Of a stretch of 64,000 nucleotides of DNA, positions 22,456 to 33,022 are shown one piece after another. The notes beneath the pieces were generated by a model, which did no database searches, was not told the DNA's origin, and worked only from the letters and a program-made list of their open reading frames with translations. The first letter of the stretch is position 1; every line of letters begins with the position of its first letter. The DNA is from Paraphoma chrysanthemicola (Eukaryota; Ascomycota; Dothideomycetes; Pleosporales; Phaeosphaeriaceae), in assembly GCA_020744225.1 (NCBI GenBank), contig JAGMWG010000021.1, forward strand, positions 186,001-250,000, written 5' to 3'. The translations under genes and the position numbers were made by a program.

Positions 22456-23616
22456 CTATGTCTTGGCTTTGGTTGGTTTATGTATCGCTTCAATGTTCGC
22501 CTTGGCTCTCATACTGCCGTGTTCCCACTCGCCGTAGCGGCTGTCATACCAACTGCTCAAACCTGGCCCTTGTGTCTTCGCAACATGTTCTGCGAGGCTC
22601 ACGGCGTCCAGGATCGCAGCATTCGCGCCGTTTCCACCTACGATTGGCTCGGCGTGCACAGTATCTCCGATCAGTACGATGCCGCCAGAAGCTATACCCC
22701 GGAGCGCATCCTGGGGTACAAGTATGGCGCGCATTAACCAGTGGAGCAGGCGGTCCTTCCGGACTTCTTTCTCGTCGAGGACAATACCAAATGGCTGAGG
22801 CAGATCTGGTCGCAGAAGGGATCCTAATTCATCAAATAGTTCCTCTGGAATTTTCGTCGCACCAGACAGCGTCCGCTCAGGCTTGTACAACGGATCTGAA
22901 GCCCCTCGTGAAGGCCGGGAATAGGTCCAGCTTATACTGATCCTCTCCGTTGTATAGTTGTCAATGCTCAGCTTGATTCGGATGCCGTCTTTTCTGAACG
23001 TGATGACGTTCGATTCTCCGAGGTGCGGCAGAAGAGCGGCCTCGAACACATCGCGATCAATCCTTCGCTTCCCATTAAATACTACAAACGGCAAGACTGC
23101 GAGCTGGCTCTCTGGTAAGAGCAGATTGCGTAATGCAGAATGCGGGCCATCTGCACCGACCACTACGCTGGTCTGTACCTCCTGCCCATTGTCAAAGCGA
23201 ACTATTGGTTGACCGTCAGGGACGGACGAAGGCTCGATATTCTGTAAGGTATGTCCCCATCTGATATCCAGACCTTCTCTTAACCAGACTTCGAGGCTTC
23301 CTCTATTTGCTTGGAAGCAGGCCTCCCCTTCATCTAGTTTGCCAAGTACAGGGCCTGTGGACATGGGACGAACACTACCAGCGCCACCAGTAGCTTCATC
23401 GACAGCAATACGGCTTTTGAAGGCGTTCTCGGAAACGTCGAGTGTCTTCAGCAGCGGGATATACGCGGAAGCATATAGCGTGATACCATAGTTGTGCTGC
23501 GCTGCAGTCGATGTGCGCTCGTAGAGGATAGTTCGGATGCCTCGTTGCTGAAGGCAGCGGCCCAAGGTGAGACCACTGAGTCCTGCGCCGATGATGCTGA
23601 CAGTCTGTTTGGCCAT
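22456..23616 (-). CDS. FAD-dependent monooxygenase (aromatic hydroxylase / salicylate hydroxylase-like)
   Basis: Single-exon frame of 386 aa from a true ATG at 23616. It is a class A flavoprotein hydroxylase: N-terminal dinucleotide-binding GAGLSG (residues 10-15) followed by LYERTS; the DG motif VVGADGPHS (152-160) that contacts both FAD and NAD(P)H; and the second FAD motif GDTVHAEPIVGGNGAN (317-332). Such enzymes use NAD(P)H and O2 to hydroxylate phenolic or related substrates, and many belong to degradation or secondary-metabolite pathways. The substrate cannot be read from sequence. The protein is slightly short for the class (usually 400-450 aa) but all three motifs are present, so it is probably functional. 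Convergent with the EthD-like gene; upstream and on the same strand lies a DUF952 gene. No membrane anchor is seen. Confidence 0.92.
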   Translation of the reverse strand: MAKQTVSIIGAGLSGLTLGRCLQQRGIRTILYERTSTAAQHNYGITLYASAYIPLLKTLDVSENAFKSRIAVDEATGGAGSVRPMSTGPVLGKLDEGEACFQANRGSLEVWLREGLDIRWGHTLQNIEPSSVPDGQPIVRFDNGQEVQTSVVVGADGPHSALRNLLLPESQLAVLPFVVFNGKRRIDRDVFEAALLPHLGESNVITFRKDGIRIKLSIDNYTTERISISWTYSRPSRGASDPLYKPERTLSGATKIPEELFDELGSLLRPDLPQPFGIVLDEKEVRKDRLLHWLMRAILVPQDALRGIASGGIVLIGDTVHAEPIVGGNGANAAILDAVSLAEHVAKTQGPGLSSWYDSRYGEWEHGSMRAKANIEAIHKPTKAKT

Positions 23617-23903
23617 TGTCTAGGAATACGTATAATGATAATGCGCTGCGCCCGAGTGCCCACCCGTTTTGACGTGGTTTCGTGTGTTCAAGCAAGTCGA
23701 TGATGCGCGTTGGCCCCACTCCGGCGTGCCAAGACTGCCTAGGTACGTGACTTCTGAACCGATCTAGTTCACATTGTTGGGCCTGTTTGGAATACGATTG
23801 CGATGGCATGTTGGTTCATTACGAGTACCGTAACAGTTGGCACGTTTTGCTAGTCGAACGGAGTGGCAGCAGCGTGAGCATTGCCGTTGAGTCGGTGCCT
23901 GCC

Positions 23904-24302
23904 CTACCATTCCAGGCTCAAACTCTCCATCCAACTTCCCCTCTTCTCCACCTTCAATGCCTCCTCGACGTTCCCATTTCCCAGATCGCCGTGGTAGAAG
24001 TGTGCGAAGCAGCCGCGGCCCACCTCTTCCCACTTGATTTCTGCCTTGTGCGCCTCATTCACAACGCCATCTCCGCCCATCCCTGCCTCCAGCACTACGT
24101 ATTTGATTTTTAGAAGCCACAGCTCGGAGAAGCTGTCGAACCATTTGTCTGCCGTGCTGGCCACTTGTTCCGCCGTTGATAAATGAATGTAGCCGTCTTT
24201 GCGGTCGAGGTCGGACAGCGCAAGGCAAGCAGGCAGCGGTGATGGCGGGGCCGATGGCAGAATCTTATAGAGATAGTTGGGAAGAGGCGACGGAGCTGGC
24301 AT
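23904..24302 (-). CDS. DUF952 domain protein
   Basis: Single-exon frame of 132 aa from the ATG at 24302. It matches the DUF952 pattern: YLYKILPS near the start, DRKDGYIHLSTAEQVASTAD (about 33-52), ELWLLKIKY (about 60-68) and a C-terminal FAHFYHGDL. DUF952 proteins are small cytosolic proteins of bacteria and fungi with an uncertain, possibly ligand-binding or enzymatic, role. The complete domain is present at normal length. It lies 287 bp upstream of the FAD monooxygenase on the same strand and is divergent from the IPK1 gene. No reaction is assigned. Confidence 0.85.
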   Translation of the reverse strand: MPAPSPLPNYLYKILPSAPPSPLPACLALSDLDRKDGYIHLSTAEQVASTADKWFDSFSELWLLKIKYVVLEAGMGGDGVVNEAHKAEIKWEEVGRGCFAHFYHGDLGNGNVEEALKVEKRGSWMESLSLEW

Positions 24303-24663
24303 GGCGACTGCGTTGGAACACTGGTGGTGTTTGTGTGCGCAGGCAAATTGCTGACGTCTTATTCCACTTTAGGACGGCTGACGTGACCCACTCGCTTTCG
24401 AACTTCCCAACCTTGAAACGCCACAAAGCGCGGGTCTTCAAGAACAGCCATGAAACAAAAACCCGCATACCACTGTACCATCACCACCACGCGTGAGCAA
24501 AAGAAAGCGCGGTCAGTCTGCACAAAACTCAGCCACACAAGCTTCTGCACTTCCAACAGGCTTGTAGAAGGCTTCCTTTCAGGGGCTAACTACACCAATC
24601 TGACGTCGATCTGGGCGAAAGCAACCATCGTTTCCACGCGCTTGCTCGAACCTTTCGACTTTG
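24303..24663. promoter_or_regulatory. Divergent promoter region of DUF952 and IPK1 genes
   Basis: A 361-bp gap between the two start codons. No coding signal is seen. The regulatory role is inferred only from the divergent arrangement; no specific site is claimed. Confidence 0.4.
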
Positions 24664-26148
24664 ATGGCGCAACATTCGCGCGCCAACGAGTCGCAAGGAC
24701 AAATTCAATACGACAACCACGGGCAGCAACACAGAGAAACTACCAGTGCCGACAATCTCAATGCTCTAAGCATAATACAAAGCTCTGCGCCTTGTGAACC
24801 GGAGATCGGACCCTTTGTTGACTCATCCTCCCCGACGTACTCTGCATCATCACTCGACCCTCTTCAAGTACCATCAGAAGTTCTAGCAGACAGCACAAGT
24901 GCCCGAGGACTGGATGCGCATTGCTGTTTGGCGAGAAACGACGACGGCGTCCCTTCCACGGCCCTTGTGCGCTTCGAGTACTTGAATCAAGGCGGAGCCA
25001 ACGTCATCTTCAAAATACTCCCATGGTGGCATGCAAGTGTGGAGCCCGGTCCACCCTTCGTTTTCTTCGATGCCAAGATAGACGGCACCAAAGCCACCCC
25101 TCTCCACCGCAAAGCACTTCTCAGGCAGGTTCTTCGTGTAAACAAGGGCCTAGAAAAGACCCTTAGATGCGACGAGGTCATCTCTGGATTCTACAGTCAT
25201 GTTCGGCCACTCTTCTTACCAGGATCCATTGAGGTCGTCCATACGGACCCAGAAACGGCGACAACGACGGCAGTCCCAACCAACCTGCCGAATCTGGACT
25301 TCACAAAATATCTCATGGAGCATCGAGGGGTCATGTTGTACTCTAGTGTGATGGCGTATCTTTCGTCGAAATCTGACGCCATAGTAGCGGAAACGCATTC
25401 CGAATCTTCTGCTTCAAATCATCTCACCGCCAAACGATGGGGCATCTGTCTTCCAGATATGTCACCCATGCCGGGATCATCAGTGACCCTCGAGATCAAG
25501 CCAAAATGGCTAGCACAGTCTCCGACTGCACCCAGAAACGCCCAACGTTGCCGCACCTGTGCACTGCAAGTCGCGAAGCCGAAAGACCCGAAGAAATATC
25601 TCTGTCCTTTGCTCCTAGTCGAAGGCTCTCGTGATGACCTGTACCCATGGGTGTCTGCGCGGGTTGAAGAGCAGCTGGCGGGTACCGCAGACTTACCAAC
25701 TAGGCGACAAATGGAATTGATCACGCACGTGTCCTCACAGATATCAACTTATCTTACCGAAGGTGACGGCCGGTCTCTCTTAATACACATTCGACTATTG
25801 CAGACCCTTCTCGATCCCCAAGGTGTTTTGAGTCGTGATCAGTTCTCCGCCAACTTGAGGCCTTTGTTCGACCACAACCTGCGTTTGGCTATGACTTTGC
25901 GAGACTGCTCACTATACATCAAGGTTGGCTATACCACATCCAAGATGGACGCAGCCATCATCGATTGTAGACTTGGAGATATGGATTTCAAGTCGCCCGA
26001 CAAGATTGTCGACTGGCACCAGAAAGAATGGGATCTCATCAACCGCGCTGCTTACTCCGGGGAATCTGGCGACCATCTCGGGTGCATAAGGGTGGGTAAA
26101 CCACGGCCGCGACAAGGGAGTAGTGGATCTTTGTTGGCAAACACGTGA
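24664..26148 (+). CDS. IPK1: Inositol-pentakisphosphate 2-kinase
   Basis: Single-exon frame of 494 aa starting at the ATG at 24664; one codon further upstream is only a TTG. Family landmarks in order: FEYLNQGGANVIFK (about 104-117, nucleotide-binding loop), LEIKPKW (276-282), the metal-binding RCRTCALQ with Cys296 and Cys299, and DMDFKSPDKI (439-448), the IP5 2-kinase signature with acidic metal ligands and Lys443. The enzyme phosphorylates Ins(1,3,4,5,6)P5 at position 2 to make phytic acid (IP6), needed for mRNA export and as precursor of inositol pyrophosphates. The first 95 residues are Ser/Gln-rich and not conserved. Length suits filamentous fungi. Divergent from the DUF952 gene. Identity rests on EIKPKW plus the DMDxKSP block and is solid. 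Confidence 0.92.
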   Translation: MAQHSRANESQGQIQYDNHGQQHRETTSADNLNALSIIQSSAPCEPEIGPFVDSSSPTYSASSLDPLQVPSEVLADSTSARGLDAHCCLARNDDGVPSTALVRFEYLNQGGANVIFKILPWWHASVEPGPPFVFFDAKIDGTKATPLHRKALLRQVLRVNKGLEKTLRCDEVISGFYSHVRPLFLPGSIEVVHTDPETATTTAVPTNLPNLDFTKYLMEHRGVMLYSSVMAYLSSKSDAIVAETHSESSASNHLTAKRWGICLPDMSPMPGSSVTLEIKPKWLAQSPTAPRNAQRCRTCALQVAKPKDPKKYLCPLLLVEGSRDDLYPWVSARVEEQLAGTADLPTRRQMELITHVSSQISTYLTEGDGRSLLIHIRLLQTLLDPQGVLSRDQFSANLRPLFDHNLRLAMTLRDCSLYIKVGYTTSKMDAAIIDCRLGDMDFKSPDKIVDWHQKEWDLINRAAYSGESGDHLGCIRVGKPRPRQGSSGSLLANT

Positions 26149-26525
26149 CAGTGGTGACAAACAACAATCTGACCACTGTATCTGACTGCCAGGCCGCCTT
26201 GTACCTGTTCATCACGAAGCGATAAGCGTTACAATTGCTGGTGTAATTGAACATTATAGGATACTGTGCACTTGATCCCTCAAAGGGCATCGCACTGCCA
26301 TCACCATTCGAGCCGAACCTTCATTTTCACTTTCACTGGGAGGGTGAATTACGACAAGCAAAATCTTCCGACGCTTTTTCACCCATGTGTTGCGCTTACT
26401 GACAGCTGCGTTTGTGCTGCAGTCTCGAAGCTCACAACTTTCAAATGCAACCAGGGCTGAGATGGCACTCTCGATGTAGTTCATGCTGGGGTAATAAGCC
26501 TGTTAACGCCACAAAATCTACGCTA
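26149..26525. other. Intergenic region before the BTB-like gene
   Basis: This 377-bp gap carries the IPK1 downstream region. The BTB-like frame stays open back to 26412, with another ATG at 26445, so part of it could be coding. No other feature is seen. Confidence 0.4.
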
Positions 26526-27164
26526 ATGCCGTGCAGACTCGTTGCGACCAGAGAATACTCTGACTACACTTTCAAAGTGACAGGAGGCGAAGAGAACAAG
26601 GTCCACGGATCGATACTGGCGGCCAAGTCGCCGGTCTTCAGGGACTTTCCAAGTGCATGGAAAGGCAAGTTGGTTAATGTTGCCTATTCAAAGCTGTCTA
26701 GTCTTTGCCTAGGAAGCCGACTTGAAGATCATGATGAGCTTAAGAGTGAAGATGAATTCACCAAGCTGGCGCTACGCGATGCCATTGTTGATGTTCTCGC
26801 CTTCTGCTATTTGGACACTTACTACACTCCTGGCCGCGACGCTAGAGATGATTTCCATGTTCGCCTTTCACATCTTCTCACGTACACCTTAGCACATCCT
26901 TTGTGTCTCAGCAGTCTCGTCGATCGAGTGGAGCAATGCTTCAAGGCACCCTTTGCGCGGTACTGCGCAATTGTTGTGGACACTCATGTGATCGCCACGC
27001 CCAGGAAATGCTTTTCTCCTCATTCATCACAGAATCAGGGCTCGCAGGTCGAAGACAGTGATGAACACAGGGCGGAAGATGTAGATGATGACGAGGAGGA
27101 TGAAGGGGTACTAGGAGGAGACTCTGCCGATGATGTTGCAAAGCAAAAACATCTGGCTAAGTGA
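26526..27164 (+). CDS. BTB/POZ-like protein, divergent
   Basis: Frame of 212 aa from the ATG at 26526; an earlier in-frame ATG at 26445 would give 239 aa. I chose the later one because the sequence becomes BTB-like right after it: EYSDYTFKVTGGEENKVHGSILAAKSPVF (the first 29 domain residues) matches the YSDxxxKxxxxxxxVHxxxLxxxSxxF pattern. The rest is weaker: where a BTB has its central strands there is a Lys/Asp-rich insert, then LAFCYLDTYYTPG, the usual YLYTxDY strip, then helices with RLSHLLTYTLAHPLCLSSLVDRVEQ. The C-terminus is acidic (DVDDDEEDEG). BTB domains mediate dimerisation and Cul3 binding; many fungal single-BTB genes are orphan and fast evolving. It may also be a decaying gene, though no stop or frameshift is visible. 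Confidence 0.55.
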   Translation: MPCRLVATREYSDYTFKVTGGEENKVHGSILAAKSPVFRDFPSAWKGKLVNVAYSKLSSLCLGSRLEDHDELKSEDEFTKLALRDAIVDVLAFCYLDTYYTPGRDARDDFHVRLSHLLTYTLAHPLCLSSLVDRVEQCFKAPFARYCAIVVDTHVIATPRKCFSPHSSQNQGSQVEDSDEHRAEDVDDDEEDEGVLGGDSADDVAKQKHLAK

Positions 27165-27485
27165 TTGCAACAACGACGCCAGCTTGATATGCGTTTCGGC
27201 GCATGCGTGGCCAGGTTGCATGACCGCATACTGTCCACTCCAGTACAGGAATATATGTGGGCTATCGAACAATAATACAAATGATTGGTGAAAGATCGAG
27301 GAATGAACTCTGCACAGCGTATAAGAAGGTGGATGGATGCGTAAATCTCCCGGCGGAGACAAGAAAGCGTATCGTGGAGGGGTATGAACACAATATGGGC
27401 TTTCAGCGTCTGTGCAGTTGATTCATTGCCTCGTCAGAGTATCCCAATCTACCCTACTCCAATTTAAGATTTGATGTGTCTTGCC
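27165..27485. other. Convergent intergenic region
   Basis: A 321-bp gap between the stops of the BTB-like gene (+) and the nitroreductase gene (-). It should hold both 3' ends. No coding or repeat feature is seen. Confidence 0.5.
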
Positions 27486-28426
27486 CTACTCCTTCGCACC
27501 GTGCACGAACAGCCTCTTGCCGTGTGTCTCCTGGAATTGCTTCTCACCAGGCTCGCCTGCTCGGCCGCCAAAAACAAGTTGGCTCCTGAGCTTCCAGCCG
27601 AGAGGAATGTTCCAGTGATCTGCAGCTTTTTGGTCGATGATGGGGTTGTAGTGCTGCAGGTTTGCGCCAAAGCCTTCGGCCTCGAGCGCAACCCATAGAG
27701 CATACTGGTGCATAGCATTGGTGTGCTCAGACCAGTCGCCAAAGTGATGCGCGTATAGCGGGAAGGCCTTACGGAGGTTCTCTACCGGCTCTGGGTCTTC
27801 ATAGAAGAGGATCTGGTTGACAACGTCAGTGCATGTGTGACTTGGACAGAAAGGATATCTGGCTGCAGGGTCGATAGCGGAATCGCGGGTGGGGCTTGCA
27901 TCATGCATGGCGGGGCAGCTAGCTCGAAACTTGCATACGCCGACTCTCTTAATAAACACCAAAAAGCTGTTGCTCAACTTACAGATCCATACGCGCCCTT
28001 GAAGCCATTGATTTTCTGCTCGGTCTTGGGGAACTGGTCCTCTGGGGTGAGTGGCTTCAAGACCTCGAGCACAAACTCCCAGAACGTCTCATGGTCCTTG
28101 TTGAGAAGCACGACAAGTCGCGTTGATTGGGAGTTGAAGCTCGAGGGCACGTGGAGGAGAGCCTTCTCAGCGATGTCGGTAATCTGCTTGTCTGAGATGG
28201 GAGCCTCCTTGTTGAGCTGGTAGTATGTGCGGCGCTCCTTTACGGCATCGAAGAAGGACTTTTGGCCGGACATATTTGCTGAGGTGGTCGAAAAGTGTGT
28301 GTGACTTCGGGGTGCGGAAGCAATGGCAGAAGCTGTTGGATACCGTGATGGTAGATTCGAGGCAGCCCAGAGGCTTTTGTAGCCACAAGCTCCACGCCTG
28401 GCAATCGTCCTCAGTACTTGCGCCAT
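27486..28426 (-). CDS. Nitroreductase family oxidoreductase (Hbn1/Frm2-like)
   Basis: Two exons: exon 1 down to 27983 and exon 2 27812-27486, with a 170-bp intron (GTAAGT...CTGACGTTGTCAACCAG), long for this window but with good ends; the junction reads GAYGS/ILFYEDPEPVE. Three ATGs are in frame: 28579 (adds a hydrophobic segment), 28426 (256 aa, starts MAQVLRTIARRG, an Arg-rich acid-free presequence typical of mitochondrial import), and 28276 (206 aa, MSGQKSFFDAV, the core enzyme). I report the middle start. The core contains RRTYYQLNKEAPIS, the FMN-binding start of the family, NSQSTRLVVLL, and PEEQ-like PLTPEDQFPK. The C-terminal part has EAEGFGANLQHYNP. Fungal homologues reduce nitro compounds and affect lipid signalling and oxidative stress. 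Compartment is inferred and depends on the start used. Confidence 0.87.
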
Positions 28427-30742
28427 TGTGTCAAAGTGGGAAAGCGGCGAGTTGGTCCCTAGCTCCAGACCCTCTTTGGGTGCCGGTAATTGCGCTTGGT
28501 GGACGAATTGTGGTGCCAGCAACGCAAGAAATACTCCCGCTAACAGACCAAGTAGCAGCGACTTTGCGGCCACTGGCATGACGTGATGCGATTAGGGTCG
28601 TTACAAAAGCGCTGGCAGCGAGCGCCGCCGTGCTTTGATAAGACATTCTTCCCTGTCAGTGCCCGCTTTAGCTTACGTGCACCGTAATCGAGGTATTTTA
28701 CACGCCCTGCGCGTGCAAGGTAATCAAGCAACTAGACTGGTCCACCGTCGAAATTGTGTGTGAGGTCGGCCATCGGCAATCGGATGAGCAGATTGCCGGC
28801 TGCTGACCAAACGTCTTGGAAATCTACTTGCTCGGTCAGCGATTACTGCAACTTTTCGCGCTTCTATTCCGCGATGTGGAACCACATTTTCGCGACGTCA
28901 ACCTCTTGTACTACACATTCCCGTCCGACTCGACGAAACTTCTGAGCTTCGCCTCAGTATCTTGTCGGGACTGAGCCTTCAATTCACCATGTACTTGAGT
29001 AACATACGACGACATCGCAAGTGGAGGCACAATCCCAGATCTGCTGCGATGATCGCAAGCACAGCGAGTAGAGACTCTGACACTTGATTCCGAAGGTCCC
29101 TTGATACCAACATGAGAAATCCACTATTACTAGCACGCTGTTCATCAGCACGGCCAGCCACTAAGACTTGTGACCGCGTTCTGATACCAATATCGGTCTC
29201 GCAGAGATAAGGAGTGTCGAAAATTCAGTGACTTTTGGGCGATATACTGGAGCTACCCGTTGCATCTATGCAAAGTGTACACGCGACCGCTTCGTGCTCA
29301 GGATAGCTCAAATAATGACAGTGACAAGAAGGTCAGAAGTAGCACCAACAAGATTTCCAAGAGTCACTCCTCTCAACCACATTAACATCCTGAGGCACCA
29401 ACGTGACCGTGACATGAACCGAAATGCTCCTGCTTGCACATCAGTCGATTCAGAGTGAGCAAGAAGTTCTGACAGGTCATATTCGGCGGAATGCTCAGCA
29501 AGCATATTGAGGGCTTGATCTCGTGGACGCTATGATATGCAGCAAGCATCGACTGATTTTCCAATAAAGTTCAGATGTCCTTCGTCCACCTACCAGATTG
29601 AATGATCGAAGTTGCATCAGCAAAGATTTGGCTGCAGCACAACCCTCGTGTTGAGCTACCTGTGAGAAGGCGGTCTTCAGCAGTGCGCCTGCCCCTGAGC
29701 GATCCCATGGGCACAATCCGCAGTTCTCCTCCATCACATCGACTCCCCAAATGAGGCTTCCTAGTTTATCGATGCAACAAAACTAGCGATTTAGCCTAGG
29801 ACAAGTCCGTAGACAGTGTGCGCTGGAACATGAACGATGCGCTCGGCCTTCTCAAAGCGACCGACCTCGCGGCGTCGCTAATTAGACACGAAAGTCCAGT
29901 CAGTCGCGTCAAAGTCGAAAGGCGCGAGCGTGACCCAAGTCCGCGACATGTTCAAGGCATGGGCCGATGGCAGCGAAGCACAATGAGAATTGTCCAACGC
30001 GCCATTGAAATGGAGTGGTGCGGGTTGTCCATGGATACGTGCTGCGTTCATGCTCGTTTTGTCTACTGTATCTTATTATCGAGCGTATTCGTAAGCCAAT
30101 CTGCAACCGAATTGGCTAGCACGGACGAGTTGACCATAGAGTAGGTCATGTAGAATAAGTGGACTTCTAGCAATCTGGATGAACAGTAGCGTAGTACATT
30201 GAGTACGAGACATTACCTTAGTATATCAAGAAAGAAATACGATTTCCAGTATAGTCCCGCTATCCCAAGTATTCCTATGCGTCTGGGCGTTTAGAGACAC
30301 ATGGATTCTATCGTGAAAGCTTTCGGCGTGCTAGGCGTGTGTCGCACTTCTTGGCATACACCGCAGATTGTTTGGATGCTTGTGCCCGGCATCTATTTAC
30401 TGACAAATCACCATTGTTGATTGCAAGCGGGCGCGAGAAGCTATTCTCGCTCTAGTTGGTAGAGGAAAGAAAATGCAGTCAAAAGCAGTCTCTATTCGCT
30501 GAGCTGTTGACGTTGTGCGGGGAAGGCTTGGTCGCGTTCAGTTGGGGTTGGGTGCACGAGGTCGGAAGAGGTTTCGCTATTTTGGTACGTCAATTATTTC
30601 ATTGACATTCAATCAGCTTATTCAATACTGGCTCGATGCTACACTTAAGATGTAAGAGTTGGTACTCGCGTTGATACTTGGTAATCGTCGTAATCACTAA
30701 GCCTTCTTCCCGAAGCTCCAGCGCGGTTATATCCCAGCCATC
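28427..30742. other. Long intergenic region without a supported gene
   Basis: A 2.3-kb stretch between the nitroreductase and the HET gene. Minus-strand frames at 29495-29737 and 29308-29505 are adjacent and mildly protein-like but in different phases and unrecognised; they could be remnants of a decayed gene. 28,427-28,579 stays open as the N-terminal extension of the nitroreductase frame. No tRNA or repeat is seen. Confidence 0.4.
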
Positions 30743-33022
30743 ATGGCGCCAAGAGACGATGCAAAGCTGTATCAATATACCAACATCGCCAAACCAGACT
30801 CTATCAGACTGCTGGAGCTATTGCCTGGTATAGATGAGCTTGTGAGACGTAATGTAGTAGAAGTCAAGTTGTCCCAAGAGCTAGGATTCGACGCACTTTC
30901 ATACACTTGGGGCAAGAACGAGTTTCCCCACGGACTAGCTGAGGTGTCGACCCACTCATCCTTCTACATTACCGACAATCTTCGCTCTGCTCTCCACGCA
31001 CTAAGTCCGGATACTGGAAGCCATCTGCTCTGGGTCGATGTCGTCTGCATCAACCAATCCGACAACGTGGAGAAGGGATGGCAAGTCGGTATAATGAAAG
31101 ATATCTATCAGCAGGCGAGTAGGGTAATTATTTGGCTGGGTCCCGAGCCGAGCAAACGCGTGGAAGCAGAAAGGGATATGGCCGGATTTGAAAAACTCGA
31201 GCGCATAGGTCGCAATTGTACCTTGTACGGATTCGACAAGATATTTCCTCCATTTCCGCGACAAATTGCGAGTTTGGAAGCGCTTGAGCAGCTCAAGAAG
31301 CTCGCGAAGGACTGCAACGGCCTTAACGTTTTGTATCTTTATCGTAGAGAGTGGTATGAGCGCGTATGGACTGTGCAGGAATTCATACTCGCGAAATAAC
31401 TCATCATCCAGTCTGGAAACCGGTGGATTACATACGACCTGTTTAGTAAAGCCACAGCGACCCTATGGCTGCTGGCTCGCAGCATGGGATTGAAGAAAGA
31501 GTGATGTACCAATCAAAACGGCCTTGCTTTGCTGTTCATCGAGCCTAGCTTCTCTTGCGCGTGGAGGTTGATACAACAGCGTGAGCGCTACTCTGGTGTC
31601 CGTCAAATGCAATACTTCGACAATGGCGAGACTAGCACTCAGTCAGAGACATCGAAGTCGAAATCTGTGTACGCATATGAAGATCCATTTATGCGGCCTT
31701 CGTCCATAATCGAGTACTGTGCGTTTGCAAAGAACCTTGGTTGCAGCATTGAAAAAGATCGAGTATACGGGATGCTAGGAATTGCCTACGATGCCTTGGA
31801 CATCGAGGCCGATTACAATTTAATGCCCGAGGAATTATGGGAGACATTGGCCGTCAAAACTCTGTTGCCGAATGACCTCACAGTATTGCATTATGCAAAC
31901 CAGTCGGCTGGAGGTGCATCGCGAGTGCGTTCATTTGCTGCGGATTTCGGACGTCCTATGGTAGACTCGGTGCGGCTCGGTGGTTACAGCTACCCACGGT
32001 ATCACGCAGCGACGCAGATAGTGCCCCAAGTTGAGCTTGAAGAGGATGGAAGTGTGCGTATCCACGTAATCAAGGTCGATACCGTGAATCAAGTCAACAT
32101 CATCTGCCTCAACCAGGATAGTGCCGAATCCAGTTCCCCTGCAAAAGCAGACGCCTTGGGTCTCTCTGCAAAACCAGACCTCGTCCCAGTCGATCAAGAT
32201 ATCATCCACCAGTTGTACGAGTGGTGGAAGTTCTGGCTTGCAGCTAAAGGCCCAAGGTACTACGACGCCACAGACGGAAAGTGGGCCTTTCCACGCACAC
32301 TCATCGCTGATAATGCCCTTCCAACCACCAAAGAAGCATTCGGACACTGGACGCTCAAACAAATGGATATCCTCTTCGCCATCTTCCTGCTCGCAAAGCC
32401 GCACGTCGACTCTACCGGCCAAACCACAACCCTCATCGACACATGGCGTGTCTACGAACTCCTAGGCCGCTCCGTGAGGCTTGAACTCCGCTTGTTTCCC
32501 GACGACGAAGAATGCACGACATACTATTTCCCCTTGAGCGGTGCTGGCCCGGCGCAGGACGAGCAGTTGCTCGTTTTGTTGAAGATGTACGATCATCCGC
32601 TGTACCACAGGCCGGACTTCAGCGACACGTATGCGCGAATGCAGGAAGAGATGAGCTTCAATACGTCAGAACAGACTCAAGTCATCGAGATCACTAGCCC
32701 GCTGAAGGAAGTTTTGGAGCTTTATGCTACGGCGATTTCCTCGATACTGTCGCATCGTCACCTTTTCTTCACGAATGTCAGACTCTTGGGCTTGGGGCCT
32801 AGAGGTATGAAAGCTGGCGACGTTGTGATAGTACCCGAGGGGTCGCAGACGCCGTTTGTGTATCGGAGAGAAGTAGACGCCGATGACCCTCTTGAGGGAG
32901 GGTGTGTAAGACGTGGGCAGTTGATAGGCGAGTGCTATGTTCATGGACTAATGAATGGCGACCCGGTTCGTAAGCTTACATCCGATTATGATGAGAGCCA
33001 TCTTGAGCTTATTTTGACTTAA
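30743..33022 (+). pseudogene. HET (heterokaryon incompatibility) domain gene with two in-frame stops
   Basis: One continuous frame of 760 codons from the ATG at 30743 to the TAA ending at 33022, interrupted by TAA at 31397-31399 and TGA at 31502-31504, with no frameshift. The HET domain is complete before the first stop: FDALSYTWG (about 50), LLWVDVVCINQ (about 94-104), IYQQASRVIIWLG (about 123-135) and WYERVWTVQEFI (about 204-215). Downstream the conserved HET C-terminal block survives (LGLGPRGMKAGDVVIV, GECYVHGLMNGD). HET proteins trigger cell death after fusion of unlike hyphae. Either stop could come from a single C-to-T or G-to-A change (for example CAA to TAA, TGG to TGA), the changes RIP makes, and the gene abuts the RIP block. 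No GT-AG intron removes the first stop without cutting the HET motif. A 218-aa truncated HET-only product remains possible. Confidence 0.85.

Noticed and set aside
31397..31504. A-to-I RNA editing as rescue of the stops
   Set aside because: Known fungal editing recodes UAG to UGG; the stops here are TAA and TGA, so the explanation does not fit.
31393..31530. Intron that would remove the two stops in the HET gene
   Set aside because: No GT donor lies before the first stop without destroying the conserved WTVQEF motif.
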